Of a stretch of 46,027 nt of DNA, positions 8,598-17,918 are shown in pieces. Below the pieces are notes generated by a model. It saw only the letters and a program-made list of their open reading frames with translations, did not search any database and was not told the origin of the DNA. The position numbers were made by a program, and so were the translations under genes. How positions within the stretch are numbered: position 1 is the first letter of the stretch; the number at the start of each line of letters is the position of its first letter. The DNA is from Aphodovivens avicola (GTDB taxonomy: Bacteria > Actinomycetota > Coriobacteriia > Coriobacteriales > Eggerthellaceae): NCBI GenBank assembly GCA_018712515.1, contig DVGW01000027.1, forward strand, positions 1 to 46,027, read 5' to 3'.

Positions 8598-9197
8598 ATG
8601 AACCTGGTGTGCCTCGACCTGGAAGGCGTGTTGGTTCCCGAGATCTGGATCGCGTTCGCCGAAGCCACCGGCATCCCCGAGCTCAAACGCACCACGCGCG
8701 ACGAGCCCGACTACGACAAGCTCATGGCGTTCCGCCTGGCCATCCTCGACGAGCACGGGCTGGGCCTGCCCCAAATCCAGGACGTCATCGAGACCATCGA
8801 CCCGCTGCCCGGCGCCCGCGAATTCCTCGACGCGCTGCGCGAGCGAACCCAGGTCGTCATCATCAGCGACACGTTCGAGCAGTTCGCGCGTCCGCTCATG
8901 CGCAAGCTCGGCTGGCCGACGCTGTTTTGCAACACCCTGCACGCCGACGCGGGCGGCCGCGTGACCGGCTACACGATGCGCTGCGAGCAATCCAAGCTCA
9001 CCACCGTCCGCGCGCTGCAGAGCTGCGGCTTTAACACCATCGCCGCCGGCGACAGCCACAACGACCTCGGCATGATCCGCGCCGGCAAAGCCGGCTTCCT
9101 CTTCCGCAGCACCGACGCGATCAAAGAAGCCAACCCCGACATCCCCGCCTTCGAGGACTACGACGAACTGCTGAAGGCGATCACGGAGGTCCTGTAA
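8598..9197 (+). CDS. thrH: ThrH-type phosphoserine phosphatase / homoserine phosphotransferase
   Basis: The 199-aa HAD-superfamily enzyme opens with CLDLEGVLVPEIWIAFAE, the ThrH signature, with nucleophile Asp7 and Glu9 in place of the usual second Asp. Other HAD motifs are VVIISDTFEQF (Ser/Thr loop), a conserved Lys in QSKLTTVRALQ and GDSHNDLGMI (metal-binding Asp pair). ThrH family members dephosphorylate phosphoserine and can transfer the phosphate to homoserine, linking serine and threonine synthesis. A clear AAAGGAAG precedes ATG 8598. Length and motifs match the family well. Confidence 0.92.
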   Translation: MNLVCLDLEGVLVPEIWIAFAEATGIPELKRTTRDEPDYDKLMAFRLAILDEHGLGLPQIQDVIETIDPLPGAREFLDALRERTQVVIISDTFEQFARPLMRKLGWPTLFCNTLHADAGGRVTGYTMRCEQSKLTTVRALQSCGFNTIAAGDSHNDLGMIRAGKAGFLFRSTDAIKEANPDIPAFEDYDELLKAITEVL

Positions 9198-9262
9198 TCC
9201 GCATTCGGAGCGATGCGGGCGGCCACGCACGAACCAAGCAGGCCGAAGCAACGTGCACGCGT

Positions 9263-9401
9263 CCGGGGTCGGCTGCGCATGGGCGCAGCGACCGTCTGCA
9301 CACCATCTATTAATTCATCTGATTGCAGCAGCGCAGCGCACGAGGCCGCAGGCCGAGCAGCGGAGCGTCGCGTCGTGGAGCCCATGCGCAGCCGACCCCG
9401 G
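9263..9401. repeat. Widely spaced 21-bp perfect inverted repeat between convergent genes
   Basis: Positions 9263-9283 (CCGGGGTCGGCTGCGCATGG and one further G) are the exact reverse complement of 9381-9401. Partial complementarity continues inward for about ten more bases. The pair encloses 97 nt between thrH (stop 9197) and the convergent gene ending at 9429. It could fold into a long hairpin ending transcription from both sides, or be a mobile palindrome. No copy was noticed elsewhere in the window. Confidence 0.8.
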
Positions 9402-9428
9402 GCGCCCGTCAACCTCGCATTCGCGCCG

Positions 9429-10031
9429 CTACGAGAACTTGAAAACGCACAGGACGACGAACCCCACGACGACGACGATCGCGATGACGTTCATCGCGCG
9501 CGCCGGCACGTGCGCGAGCATTTTCTCGCACCAGGGGTAGACGAACCACGTGTAGAGCATCGCCACGACCCCCAGCACCAGGTCGTTCACCAGCCATGCC
9601 TGGCCGAGTATGTTGAGCGGCAGCTCGGAGTTGTCCCACAGGGGGTATTCGCCCGCCGCGTCGGGCTGGTTGAGGATCAGCCCCATTCCCAGCTCCATCA
9701 CCATGCACACCAAGACGGTGATGACAAAGAACGAGACGATGGCGCGCGTGCGGGTCGAGCAGCGCCGCAAAAGCCGGTCCTTGAGCGGCAGCAGCGCGAC
9801 GGCGCACACGACGCAGCCCACGCCGTACACGAGGAACGGGTAGAAGGGATCGTCCCACACCAGCGAATCCTCGTCCACGATCCCGAACAGGTCCATGAAC
9901 GTGCAGTAGACGATCTCGAGCCAATGGCCCACCAGGCTGAACGCGCAGAAATACACCGCGAGATTGCGCCAGAACGGCCAGGTGCCGAGCGTCGACCAGC
10001 GGAGCTCGTCTGTCAGGCGGGGTGTTGCCAT
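9429..10031 (-). CDS. Putative ABC-transporter permease-like membrane protein (CmpB/DUF1113-type)
   Basis: The 200-aa protein has about five transmembrane helices. The first, WRNLAVYFCAFSLVGHWLEI, carries the G-H-W-L-E-x-x-Y-C pattern of the small Actinobacteria/Firmicutes family named ABC_trans_CmpB; PFYPFLVYGVG in the second segment is also characteristic. The transported substrate and true mechanism of this family are unclear, and no ATPase gene is adjacent. ATG 10031 is chosen because AAGGAAGG lies 4-5 nt upstream and the protein then begins MATPRLTDELRW; a longer frame upstream is arginine-rich and unlikely. Confidence 0.7.
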   Translation of the reverse strand: MATPRLTDELRWSTLGTWPFWRNLAVYFCAFSLVGHWLEIVYCTFMDLFGIVDEDSLVWDDPFYPFLVYGVGCVVCAVALLPLKDRLLRRCSTRTRAIVSFFVITVLVCMVMELGMGLILNQPDAAGEYPLWDNSELPLNILGQAWLVNDLVLGVVAMLYTWFVYPWCEKMLAHVPARAMNVIAIVVVVGFVVLCVFKFS

Positions 10032-10278
10032 GGGCCTTCCTTCGCAGTGGGGTCGCCGTGCGCCCGGTCGGCGGAGCGCGACGTGCCTGCCGTCCGTCCG
10101 AACGACGCGGGCGTCGTGGGCCACCGCATGTTCGGGACGGGCGCTCGATCGCCCCGCGCTCGACGGCGGAGCGAGCCGCATGCCCGCCATATGGTCGCCG
10201 ACGGCGGCGCATCGGGCGCGTTCGGCACTTCTTTGGGCATTATACCGAAGCGCCGCGGCGCGACGTGATGCGGTTCGG

Positions 10279-10284
10279 TACAAT
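10279..10284 (+). promoter_or_regulatory. Possible -10 element for the formate dehydrogenase operon
   Basis: TACAAT at 10279-10284 lies in the only AT-rich patch of the leader, 92 nt before ATG 10376. No good -35 hexamer is seen at the right spacing, so this is tentative. Confidence 0.3.
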
Positions 10285-10375
10285 CTATTTATCTATTGTC
10301 TCTTGACGTCCGGGGCGCGCCGGAAAACGCCGGATCGGCTGCGCGCGGCGGGCGGATACGAAGGGGGATGGGCCC

Positions 10376-12217
10376 GTGTCGCTGCTCTCGATCAAGCCGC
10401 GTTCCGCCGCCGATGCGCGTTTGGGCTCGACGGTCGAGCGTTTCGCCCGCCGCGTCGAGGCGATGCCGCCGGGCATCTGCCCCGTCGTCGCCCAGGCGGC
10501 GCTTCTGCATGCCGGAGCCGCCCAGACCTGCGGAAAGTGCGTTCCGTGCCGCGACGGGCTGCCGCGGTTGGCCGCGATGGCGGACGAGATCGCGGTCTGC
10601 GAGGCGGGCGGGGACGCGCTCGAGCGCTGCCGCGCGCTCGCCGAGATGATCCGCGACACCTCCGACTGCGCCATCGGCTACGAGGCCGCCGCGGCGTTCC
10701 TGGACGCGCTCGACCAGTTCGCCGACGAGTTCGCCGCCCATATCGAGCAGCGTCGCTGCGCGGACGGCGTCGGGCAGTCGGTCCCGTGCGAGACGATGTG
10801 CCCCGCCCACGTCGACGCCCCCGGCTACATCGCGCTGGTGGCGGAGGGCCGCTACGCCGACGCCGTCAACATGGTGCGCAAGGACAACCCGTTCCCAACG
10901 GCCTGCGCGTTCGTGTGCGAGCACCCCTGCGAGGAGCGCTGTCGGCGCACCCTGATCGACGCGCCCGTCAACATCCGCGGCATCAAGCGCTTCGCGGTCG
11001 ACGCCGCGCCCGCCGACACGGTGGCGACGCCGCCGCGCAGCGTGGACACGGCGCGCACGGTCGCCATCATCGGCGGCGGCCCCAGCGGCCTCACCTGCGC
11101 GTACTTCCTCGCGCTCATGGGCCATCGCGTGACCGTGTTCGAGGCGCGCGACCAGCTGGGCGGCATGATGCGCTACGGCATCCCCGCCTACCGCTTCCCG
11201 CGCGAGCGCCTCGACGAGGACATCCGCGGCATCCTGGGCGCCGGGACGATCACAATCCGCTGCGGCGAGCGGGTCGACGCCGTGCGCATGCGCGAGATCG
11301 CCGACACCTACCATGCGGTGTACGTGGCGATCGGCGCGCAGAAGGGCAAGACGCTCGACATGCCCGGCTCCGATGCCGAGGGCGTGATGTCGGCGGTCGA
11401 CATGCTCGGCCGCATCGGCGACGGCGACTACCCCGATTTCACCGGCAAGGACGTCGTGGTCGTGGGCGGCGGCAACGTCGCTATGGACTGCGCGCGCACC
11501 GCGGTGAGGGCGGGCGCGAAGTCGGTGTCGGTGGCGTACCGCCGCCGCAAGGAGGACATGACGGCGCTGCCGACCGAGGTGGAGGCCGCCATCGCCGAGG
11601 GCGTGGAGATGATGGTGCTCATGGCGCCGTCCTCCATCGAAGTCGACGATTTGGGCTACTGCCGCGCGCTCATCTGCCAGCCGCAGCACATCGGCCCGGT
11701 CAAGCGCGGGCGCCCCGCTCCGGTCGCGGCGGACAAGCCGCCCGTGCGCATGCCCGCCGACGTGGTACTGATCGCCGTCGGGCAGGACATCGACGCCGCG
11801 CCGTTCGAGGAATGCGGCATGGCCACCACCTGGGGGCGCTTCGACGCCGACGAGCACCTGCACGCCGCCGACGGGCCGGGCAACGTGTTCGTGGGGGGCG
11901 ACTGCCAAACCGGGCCCGCGACCGTGATCAAGGCGATCGCTGCGGGCAAGGTGGCGGCGCGCAACATCGATACGTACCTGGGCTACAACCACAAGATCGC
12001 CTGCGAGGCGGAGGCTCCCGATCCGCGTCCCAACGATCGTGTGCCCTACGGCCGCGTGGAGCTGATCGAGCGTCCGGCGCGCGAGCGCCGCGGCGATTTC
12101 GAGGACGTCGAATGCGGCATGAGCCTCGAGGAGGTCCGGCAGGAGTGCGGGCGCTGCCTGCGCTGCGACCACTTCGGCGCCGGCGCCACGGAAGGGGGCA
12201 GGCATCAGTATGAATAA
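10376..12217 (+). CDS. NAD(P)-binding FAD oxidoreductase subunit of formate dehydrogenase (GltD-like with NuoF-type Fe-S domain)
   Basis: The 613-aa protein combines two modules. Residues about 50-105 resemble the C-terminal [4Fe-4S] domain of NuoF (C52-x2-C55-x2-C58 and C98). From about 135 onward it is a glutamate-synthase small-subunit-like (GltD) oxidoreductase: Fe-S cysteines in CETMCPAH and CEHPCEERC, an FAD-binding loop AIIGGGPSGLTCAY and an NAD(P)-binding loop VVVVGGGNVAMDCA. A short Cys motif, CGRCLRC, closes the protein. It should shuttle electrons between pyridine nucleotide and the iron-sulfur chain of the next gene's product. Its last 8 nt (TAA 12215-12217) overlap the formate dehydrogenase start at 12210, implying translational coupling. 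Confidence 0.88.
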   Translation: MSLLSIKPRSAADARLGSTVERFARRVEAMPPGICPVVAQAALLHAGAAQTCGKCVPCRDGLPRLAAMADEIAVCEAGGDALERCRALAEMIRDTSDCAIGYEAAAAFLDALDQFADEFAAHIEQRRCADGVGQSVPCETMCPAHVDAPGYIALVAEGRYADAVNMVRKDNPFPTACAFVCEHPCEERCRRTLIDAPVNIRGIKRFAVDAAPADTVATPPRSVDTARTVAIIGGGPSGLTCAYFLALMGHRVTVFEARDQLGGMMRYGIPAYRFPRERLDEDIRGILGAGTITIRCGERVDAVRMREIADTYHAVYVAIGAQKGKTLDMPGSDAEGVMSAVDMLGRIGDGDYPDFTGKDVVVVGGGNVAMDCARTAVRAGAKSVSVAYRRRKEDMTALPTEVEAAIAEGVEMMVLMAPSSIEVDDLGYCRALICQPQHIGPVKRGRPAPVAADKPPVRMPADVVLIAVGQDIDAAPFEECGMATTWGRFDADEHLHAADGPGNVFVGGDCQTGPATVIKAIAAGKVAARNIDTYLGYNHKIACEAEAPDPRPNDRVPYGRVELIERPARERRGDFEDVECGMSLEEVRQECGRCLRCDHFGAGATEGGRHQYE

Positions 12218-14975
12218 CATCATCATCAACGGAGAGCCCGTCATCGCCCGCGGAGGCGAGACCATCCTGGAGGCCGCCCGCAAGGTGGGCGTGCATATCC
12301 CCACGCTGTGCTACCTGCGCGAGCGCAGCGGCGTGGCGTCATGCCGCGTCTGCGTGGTCGAAGTCGAGGGCGAGCCGCATCCCGTTCCCGCCTGCGCCAC
12401 ACCGGTGCGCGACGGCATGGAGATCACGACCGATTCTCCCAAGCTCGCCGCCTACCGCAAGCTCGCGTTGGAGCTGATCCTCTCGAGCAAGGGCGCGGCG
12501 CTGGCCGCCGCGGCGCGCGAGACGGGGGAGGGGGCCAACGAGCTCGCGCGGCTCTGCGCCGAGCTGGGGGTGGAGCCTCCCGCGGCGGTCGACGGGGCGG
12601 ACGAGCTGCCGACGGTGGAGGGCAACCCCTTCCTGTCGTACGATCCCAACCTGTGCATCGAGTGCCAGCGCTGCGTCGGCGCCTGCAACGCCGCCGCATG
12701 CAACCACAGCCTGCAGTCGCGCATGCGCGGGTCGCACGTGCTCATCGACGCGCCGTTCGGGCCGGACTGGCGCGCGACCGATTGCGAGTCGTGCGGCAAC
12801 TGCGCCCAGGCATGCCCCACGGGGGCGCTGTCCCTGAAGCGGAGCCGGGATGCGGCAGCGCGTTCCGCCGACGAGGCGGGCTTCGATGCCGCCGTCTCGG
12901 ACACCGCGCCGATCGAGCAGGCCGCCTCGCGCTTCGTGCGCACGACCTGCCCGCATTGCGGCGTGGGCTGCCAGCTCGAGCTGGAGGTGCGCGGCGGGCG
13001 CATCGTGGGCGCGCGCGGTGCCCAGGGCGCGTCGAACCGCTCGCTTCTGTGCGTCAAGGGCCGCTCGGCCAGCTTCGATTTCGTCGGCTCGCCCGACCGC
13101 CTCACCTCGCCGCTCATCCGCAACCGCGTGACCGGCGAGCTCGAACCCGCCACCTGGGATGAGGCGCTCGATCTGGTGGCGACCCGGTTCTCCCAGCTGC
13201 GCGACGAGCACGGCGGCCGCTCGATCGCCGCGTTCGCCTGCTCGCGCTCCACCAACGAGGACGTGTACCTGTTCGAGAAGATGGCGAGGACGGCGCTGCG
13301 GTCGAACAACATCGACAGCTGCGCCCGCGTTTGACACAGTCCCAGCGTCGCCGGTCTGGCGACGATGCTCGGTTCAGGCGCGATGACCAACTCCATCGAC
13401 GACATCGTCGAGCACGCCGATGTCATCATGCTGGTGGGCTCCAATCCCGAGGAGGCGCATCCGGTCATCGGCATGCGCATCCGCCAGGCGGTCGAGCGCG
13501 GCTGCCGTCTGATCGTGGTGGATCCCCGCCGCATCGGGCTCGCGGAGAAGGCGGACATCCATCTGCGCGTGCGCCCCGGCACCAACGTGGCGCTCGCCAA
13601 CGGCATGGTCAACCTGCTCATCTCCCTCGGCCTCGCGGACGAGGATTTCGTGAACGAGCGCACCGAGGGCTTCCGCATCATGCAGGCCCAGGTGGAGGAG
13701 TTCACGGCCGATTACGTAGCGCGCACCTGCGGCATCTCGGTGCAGGACCTGGTGTCCGCCGTCAAGATGTACGGCACGGCCCGCAGCGCCGCGATCCTGT
13801 ACTGCCTGGGCGTGACCGAGCACACCACCGGCACCGACGGCGTGATGGCGCTGTCCAACATCGCGATGGTGACGGGCAACCTGGGCAAGCCGGGCGCGGG
13901 CATGAACCCGCTGCGCGGCCAGAACAACGTCCAGGGCGCCTGCGACATGGGGGCCGGCCCCGACGACTACCCCGGCTATCAGAAGGTGTGGGATCCCGCC
14001 GTGCGCGCCAAGTTCGAGGAGGCGTGGGGTGTGGAGCTGCCCGATTGGGCGGGCACCAAGGCGACCGAGTGCTTCCCGGCGATGCTGACGGGCGGCATCA
14101 AGGGCCTCTACCTGTTTGGCGAGGACCCCGTGCGCACCGATCCCGACACCAGCCATGTGCTCAAGTCGCTCGCGGCGCTCGATTTCTTCGTGGTGCAGGA
14201 CCTGTTCCTCACCGAGACGGCCAAGCTGGCCGACGTCGTGCTGCCGGGGCGCTGCTACGCCGAGAAGGAGGGCACGTTCACCAACACCGAGCGCCGCGTC
14301 CAGCGCGTGCGCCGCGCGGTGGAGGGGCCGCAAGGCTCGCGCCTGGACACCGATATCTTCACCGAGGTCATGAACCGCATGGGATACGCGCAGCCGAAGC
14401 TGACCGCCGCCCAGATCATGGACGAGATGGCCTCGCTCACGCCCACCTACGGCGGCATCAGCCACGCGCGCCTCGACGGCGAGGCGTACGATCGGGGGCT
14501 GCAGTGGCCGTGCCCTGACGCGCGCCATCCCGGTACGCCGATCATGCACATCAGCTCGTTTTCGGGCACGGTCGGCGCCTTCTCGACGCCGGACTTCATC
14601 CATTCGGCGGAGCTGCCGGACGACGAGTATCCGTTCGTGCTGATGACGGGGCGTATCCTCTACCAGTATAACGCCTGCGCCATGACGGGCCGCACCGCCG
14701 CGACCTCCGAGATCGAGGGGAGCTCGTTCATCGAGATCAACACCTCCGACGCCGGCGTGCTGGGCATCGTCGACGGCGAGCGCATCCGCGTGTCGTCACG
14801 CCGCGGCACCGTCGAGACGCGCGCCCGCGTGTCGGGCAAGACCAACCCGGGCGAGACGTGGATGCCGTTCCACTTCCAGGACGGCAACGCCAACTGGCTC
14901 ACCCACGCCGCGCTGGACCGCGTCTCCAAGGCCCCCGAGTACAAGGTCTGCGCCATCAAGATCGAGAAGCTGTAG
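12210..14975 (+). CDS. fdhF: Selenocysteine-containing formate dehydrogenase catalytic subunit
   Basis: Read through the in-frame TGA at 13332-13334, this gene encodes 921 aa with Sec at residue 375. Order: an N-terminal [2Fe-2S] domain (C-Y-L then SCRVC), a NuoG-like segment, two [4Fe-4S] clusters (CIECQRCVGAC and CESCGNCAQAC), a molybdopterin oxidoreductase Fe-S motif (CPHCGVGC), then the bis-MGD catalytic core. The Sec context, S-C-A-R-V-U-H-S-P-S-V-A-G-L, matches E. coli FdhF, where Sec binds molybdenum. Frames on either side of TGA are the same and homology is continuous, so this is recoding rather than a frameshift or decay. With the upstream gene it forms an NAD(P)-linked formate dehydrogenase, able to oxidise formate or reduce CO2. 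A two-gene annotation (12210-13334 and 13365-14975) would be wrong. Confidence 0.95.
13332..13369 (+). promoter_or_regulatory. Bacterial SECIS element with UGA selenocysteine codon
   Basis: Directly after TGA 13332-13334, CGTCGCC (13346-13352) and GGCGACG (13358-13364) form a perfect 7-bp stem closing the loop GGTCT (13353-13357); a lower AGC/GCT stem continues with a small bulge. Loop sequence and its distance from the TGA (18 nt) match the SelB-binding E. coli fdhF SECIS, whose loop also contains GGUCU. Confidence 0.92.
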
Positions 14976-15032
14976 CGGCGGCGTTCAACCCCGACGCCCT
15001 CCCTGGCCGGGAGGGGTGCCGGAGGTGGGTGC

Positions 15033-15806
15033 CTACTGCACCTCTTGGACCAATGCGAGCAGCTGGCTGCGGCTGCCCACGTCCGCTTTGTGGTAGATGT
15101 TGTGGATGTGCTTCTTGAGGGTCGAAGGCGAGATGCACAGCTTATCCGCGATCTCGGCATCCGGCCGGCACGAGATGATCTCCTTGACGACCTCTCCCTC
15201 GCGGACCGTCAGGCCGTAACGCGCGATCAGCTTCAGCACGGTCTTGTCATCGCGCTCCACGATGGACTCCCTCTGAAGCAGGGTGTCGAGCTTCAGGGAG
15301 ATATGCCGCGAAAGGATGCCGAGGATGCGCACCTCTTTGTCCGAGAAGTCCACGTCGTCTTTGGGTCTGAACAGATCGATGCTGCCGATCAGCTGGCCGC
15401 CGAACGCGAGATGGCAGCGCAGGGCGAAATGGATGCCCTGCTTGGTGTAGATGTCCCGGTACCAGCGCGTCTGCATGCGGATCTCGTCGGGAAACATGTC
15501 GGTGTCACGGAATACCTCGTCGTAGCTGGTGACCGAAGCGCGGCTGAAAAAGGCGTCGTCGACGTAGTCCCTGAGGAACAGATCCATGTAGCGCGGCTCG
15601 TCCCCGCACACCACCGGGGCGCTGTGAAGATGGAACGTGTCCCCTTCGCGCGTGTAGACGTGGAACAGGCCCTGGCAAAACGGGATCGTGGAGCGCAGGC
15701 ACTGCAGCGTGCTGTACTCCATATCCCCGAGCTCGGCTTTTGCGTTGATGCGGTAGATGGTGTCGACGACGTACTTCCAGTCTTTTTCGAACAGTTCGCT
15801 GCTCAT
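15033..15806 (-). CDS. LuxR-family transcriptional regulator
   Basis: The 257-aa protein has a LuxR-type helix-turn-helix at about residues 193-255 (LTVREGEVVKEIISCRPDAE, then ISPSTLKKHIHNIYHKADV). The first ~180 residues resemble a GAF-like sensor region, with a stretch HFALRCHLAFGGQLIGSIDLFR typical of such folds; there is no receiver domain and no membrane segment. Stand-alone LuxR regulators are very abundant in Eggerthellaceae and usually sit next to the gene they control. Here it is divergent from the Tat-exported acyltransferase at 16130 and convergent with fdhF. AAGGGGATCACG precedes ATG 15806. Confidence 0.88.
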   Translation of the reverse strand: MSSELFEKDWKYVVDTIYRINAKAELGDMEYSTLQCLRSTIPFCQGLFHVYTREGDTFHLHSAPVVCGDEPRYMDLFLRDYVDDAFFSRASVTSYDEVFRDTDMFPDEIRMQTRWYRDIYTKQGIHFALRCHLAFGGQLIGSIDLFRPKDDVDFSDKEVRILGILSRHISLKLDTLLQRESIVERDDKTVLKLIARYGLTVREGEVVKEIISCRPDAEIADKLCISPSTLKKHIHNIYHKADVGSRSQLLALVQEVQ

Positions 15807-16129
15807 CGTGATCCCCTTGATGATTACCCCCTAGTACGCTGTATTTTACTCTCGCGAAAGAGGTTCACATAGTGGGTATAGGGGATCTTCTCTAGAACCG
15901 TTCTACTCCCATCGTGCATCTTGGGGTACCGGGCAGACGCCCTCCTCATCCGGATTGGGATCGGAAGGGGAAGCGCGCGCCACTTTCGGCGTCGACCAGC
16001 CGTTTTCTATACTTTTCACATTAATTAGGCGTTTGGCACAAGGCAATGCGGACCAAGGGGGTGATGGGCGGGGTCGGCGCATCCGGACGGATTCAATCAG
16101 GCTTTTGGGGAAGAGGGGAAGGAACGAGC
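15807..16129. other. Divergent promoter region between LuxR regulator and exported acyltransferase
   Basis: This 323-bp stretch has no gene. CCCCCTA (15827-15833) and TAGGGG (15879-15884) form a spaced inverted pair near the LuxR start, a possible operator. On the plus strand TATACT (16008-16013) in an AT-rich patch is a plausible -10 box for the acyltransferase gene, leaving a leader of over 100 nt. Confidence 0.4.
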
Positions 16130-17824
16130 ATGAATAACAGCCAGTTCACCAATTCGTATTCGTTGTCGAGGCGCGGTTTCCTCATTGGCGGCGCGGCGAT
16201 CACTGCGGGTGCGTTCGCGGCGCTTGCGGGCTGCTCGACGTCCGAGCAATCGTCGGGCGAGGCGGAGGCGGTATCGAATCCCGTGCCCGAGGCGATGGCG
16301 ACCGATGCCAATCCGCAGGTCATCGTTGTTTCCGGATCCAATGACGAGATGGGATACCAGTACGGTATCCAAGCGGCCGATCTCATCTTCCGCAATATCA
16401 ACCTGCTTAAGAGCAAGGTCGTCGCCCAGTACGGCGAAGCGCTCACCAAGACCGATATGCAGGTGTGGTCGTACTACGCCGACAAGTACAATCCCGGACT
16501 GCGCGGTTGGTTCGAGGGCATCCAGCGTGGCCTCAAGGACAGCGGCTATACGGTCGACTACCTCGACGTGCTGCTCGTCACGGTGTATTCGGGCGAGATG
16601 TGGTGCCGTCCTCCCGTGGATCAGCCCTATCCCGAGGAGACCGGGATCTCGTTGCCCGACACTTCGGCGGAAGCTGCGCGCACTGACATCCATTCCTGCA
16701 CGGCGTTTGCCGCCGAGGGCACGGCGACTCCCGACGGCGCGCCCATCGTCGGTGTGACCAAGATGATCACCGCCGAGAAGGTCAACTCGGTCGTGCTCGT
16801 CGCCTTCCCCACTGAGGGCAACGCGTTCGTGTCCAACCCTATGGCCGGTTCGGTCTCCGAGAACGCTGGCTTGAACAGCGCGGGCTTCTCGTGGGTCTTC
16901 ACGGCGCAGTGGGGCGAGCCGATTTGGGGCGTGGTCAACGAGGTCTCGTTCCATCAGATGGTGCAGAACTGCAACTCTCCCGAAGAGGCGGTGTCGTTCT
17001 TGGACAGCATCCCGCGCGCCGGTGTGACGGGCGCTTTCGTCCTCACCTCCGCTGACGGCGGCATCACCGGCTACGAGAGCCTCTCCAACGTGTCGGCGAC
17101 CCGTGTGCCCGGCGACTGCGGCGAGGGCAACCAGTACATCGCCCAGACGAACCATCTGGTCAACTCCGAGCTGCAGCAGTACAACGCTCCCGCATCCGAG
17201 GAGCACAGCTCCCAGGATCGCTACGCGACGATGATCGCGAACCTGCAGAAAGCTGCCGCCGACGGCGGGATCACGGTCGAGACCGCCAAGGCGGCGTTCT
17301 CTTCCGATGATTGGCTGAACTCCGTGACGGGTGAGTGGACCTACAACGATCCGGGTTCCCCGAGCGTCAACGACAACACCGAAAGCCTTGCGCAGTCGGT
17401 GTTTCTGCCTGCGGAGATGAAGGCGTACTTCCAGGTCGGCACGCCCAACGGCGTGGGATTGCCGGGCAAGGCGACCGGTGAGTACATCGAGCTCACGTTG
17501 GGAGAGGATCCCCTGTCGGTGTCCAATGAGGCCGATCTTACGTCGCAGGGGTATTACTGGGATGCGCGCAACGCGTTCGTCAAGCTGCAGAACGCCGGCG
17601 CGCCCGAGCTGACCGAAGACGCCGAGGAGTCGATCCGCGAGCTTCTCGATGTGGCGGCTACCGAGCTTGAGTACGGCATGGATCGCGCCGGGTTCGCCTT
17701 CCAGGCGCCGAGCAACGGCCAAGACACCACTGACGAGATGCAGCTGTGGGGCGAGGCGCTGACGCACTTCACCAAGTCCCAGCTGTACTCCCAGATGGCG
17801 ATGACCCAGATCGAAGAGTTGTAG
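16130..17824 (+). CDS. Tat-exported lipoprotein of the C45 autoproteolytic acyltransferase/hydrolase family
   Basis: The 564-aa product has a Tat signal (S-R-R-G-F-L at residues 13-18), a hydrophobic segment and a lipobox LAGC (Cys35), so it should be folded in the cytoplasm, exported and lipid-anchored outside. The mature part resembles acyl-CoA:6-aminopenicillanate acyltransferase-like peptidases of family C45: the motif HSCTAFAAEG places Cys190 as candidate autocatalytic N-terminal nucleophile, with GVTKMIT and SENAGLNSAGFSW downstream. Such Ntn hydrolases cleave or transfer amide-linked acyl groups; the true substrate is unknown. ATG 16130 has AGGGGAAGGA upstream. The divergent LuxR gene is the likely regulator. 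A terminator follows at 17919. Confidence 0.82.
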   Translation: MNNSQFTNSYSLSRRGFLIGGAAITAGAFAALAGCSTSEQSSGEAEAVSNPVPEAMATDANPQVIVVSGSNDEMGYQYGIQAADLIFRNINLLKSKVVAQYGEALTKTDMQVWSYYADKYNPGLRGWFEGIQRGLKDSGYTVDYLDVLLVTVYSGEMWCRPPVDQPYPEETGISLPDTSAEAARTDIHSCTAFAAEGTATPDGAPIVGVTKMITAEKVNSVVLVAFPTEGNAFVSNPMAGSVSENAGLNSAGFSWVFTAQWGEPIWGVVNEVSFHQMVQNCNSPEEAVSFLDSIPRAGVTGAFVLTSADGGITGYESLSNVSATRVPGDCGEGNQYIAQTNHLVNSELQQYNAPASEEHSSQDRYATMIANLQKAAADGGITVETAKAAFSSDDWLNSVTGEWTYNDPGSPSVNDNTESLAQSVFLPAEMKAYFQVGTPNGVGLPGKATGEYIELTLGEDPLSVSNEADLTSQGYYWDARNAFVKLQNAGAPELTEDAEESIRELLDVAATELEYGMDRAGFAFQAPSNGQDTTDEMQLWGEALTHFTKSQLYSQMAMTQIEEL

Positions 17825-17918
17825 AAGCAGCGTGCGATTCCGCCGCCGGATCCACTCCTCCCCGGCGGCGGAGCAAGCGGGGCGCGGATACGCCAGTCGG
17901 CGTTCGAGGCGCAACGAC

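Noticed and set aside
7170..9251. Long minus-strand open frame opposite the flavodoxin-domain, methyltransferase and thrH genes
   Set aside because: No motifs or start site; the plus-strand genes are supported by motifs and ribosome-binding sites.
12210..13334. Formate dehydrogenase read as a truncated gene or pseudogene with a nonsense mutation
   Set aside because: The TGA is in the conserved Sec position and followed by a SECIS hairpin; reading frame and homology continue to 14975.
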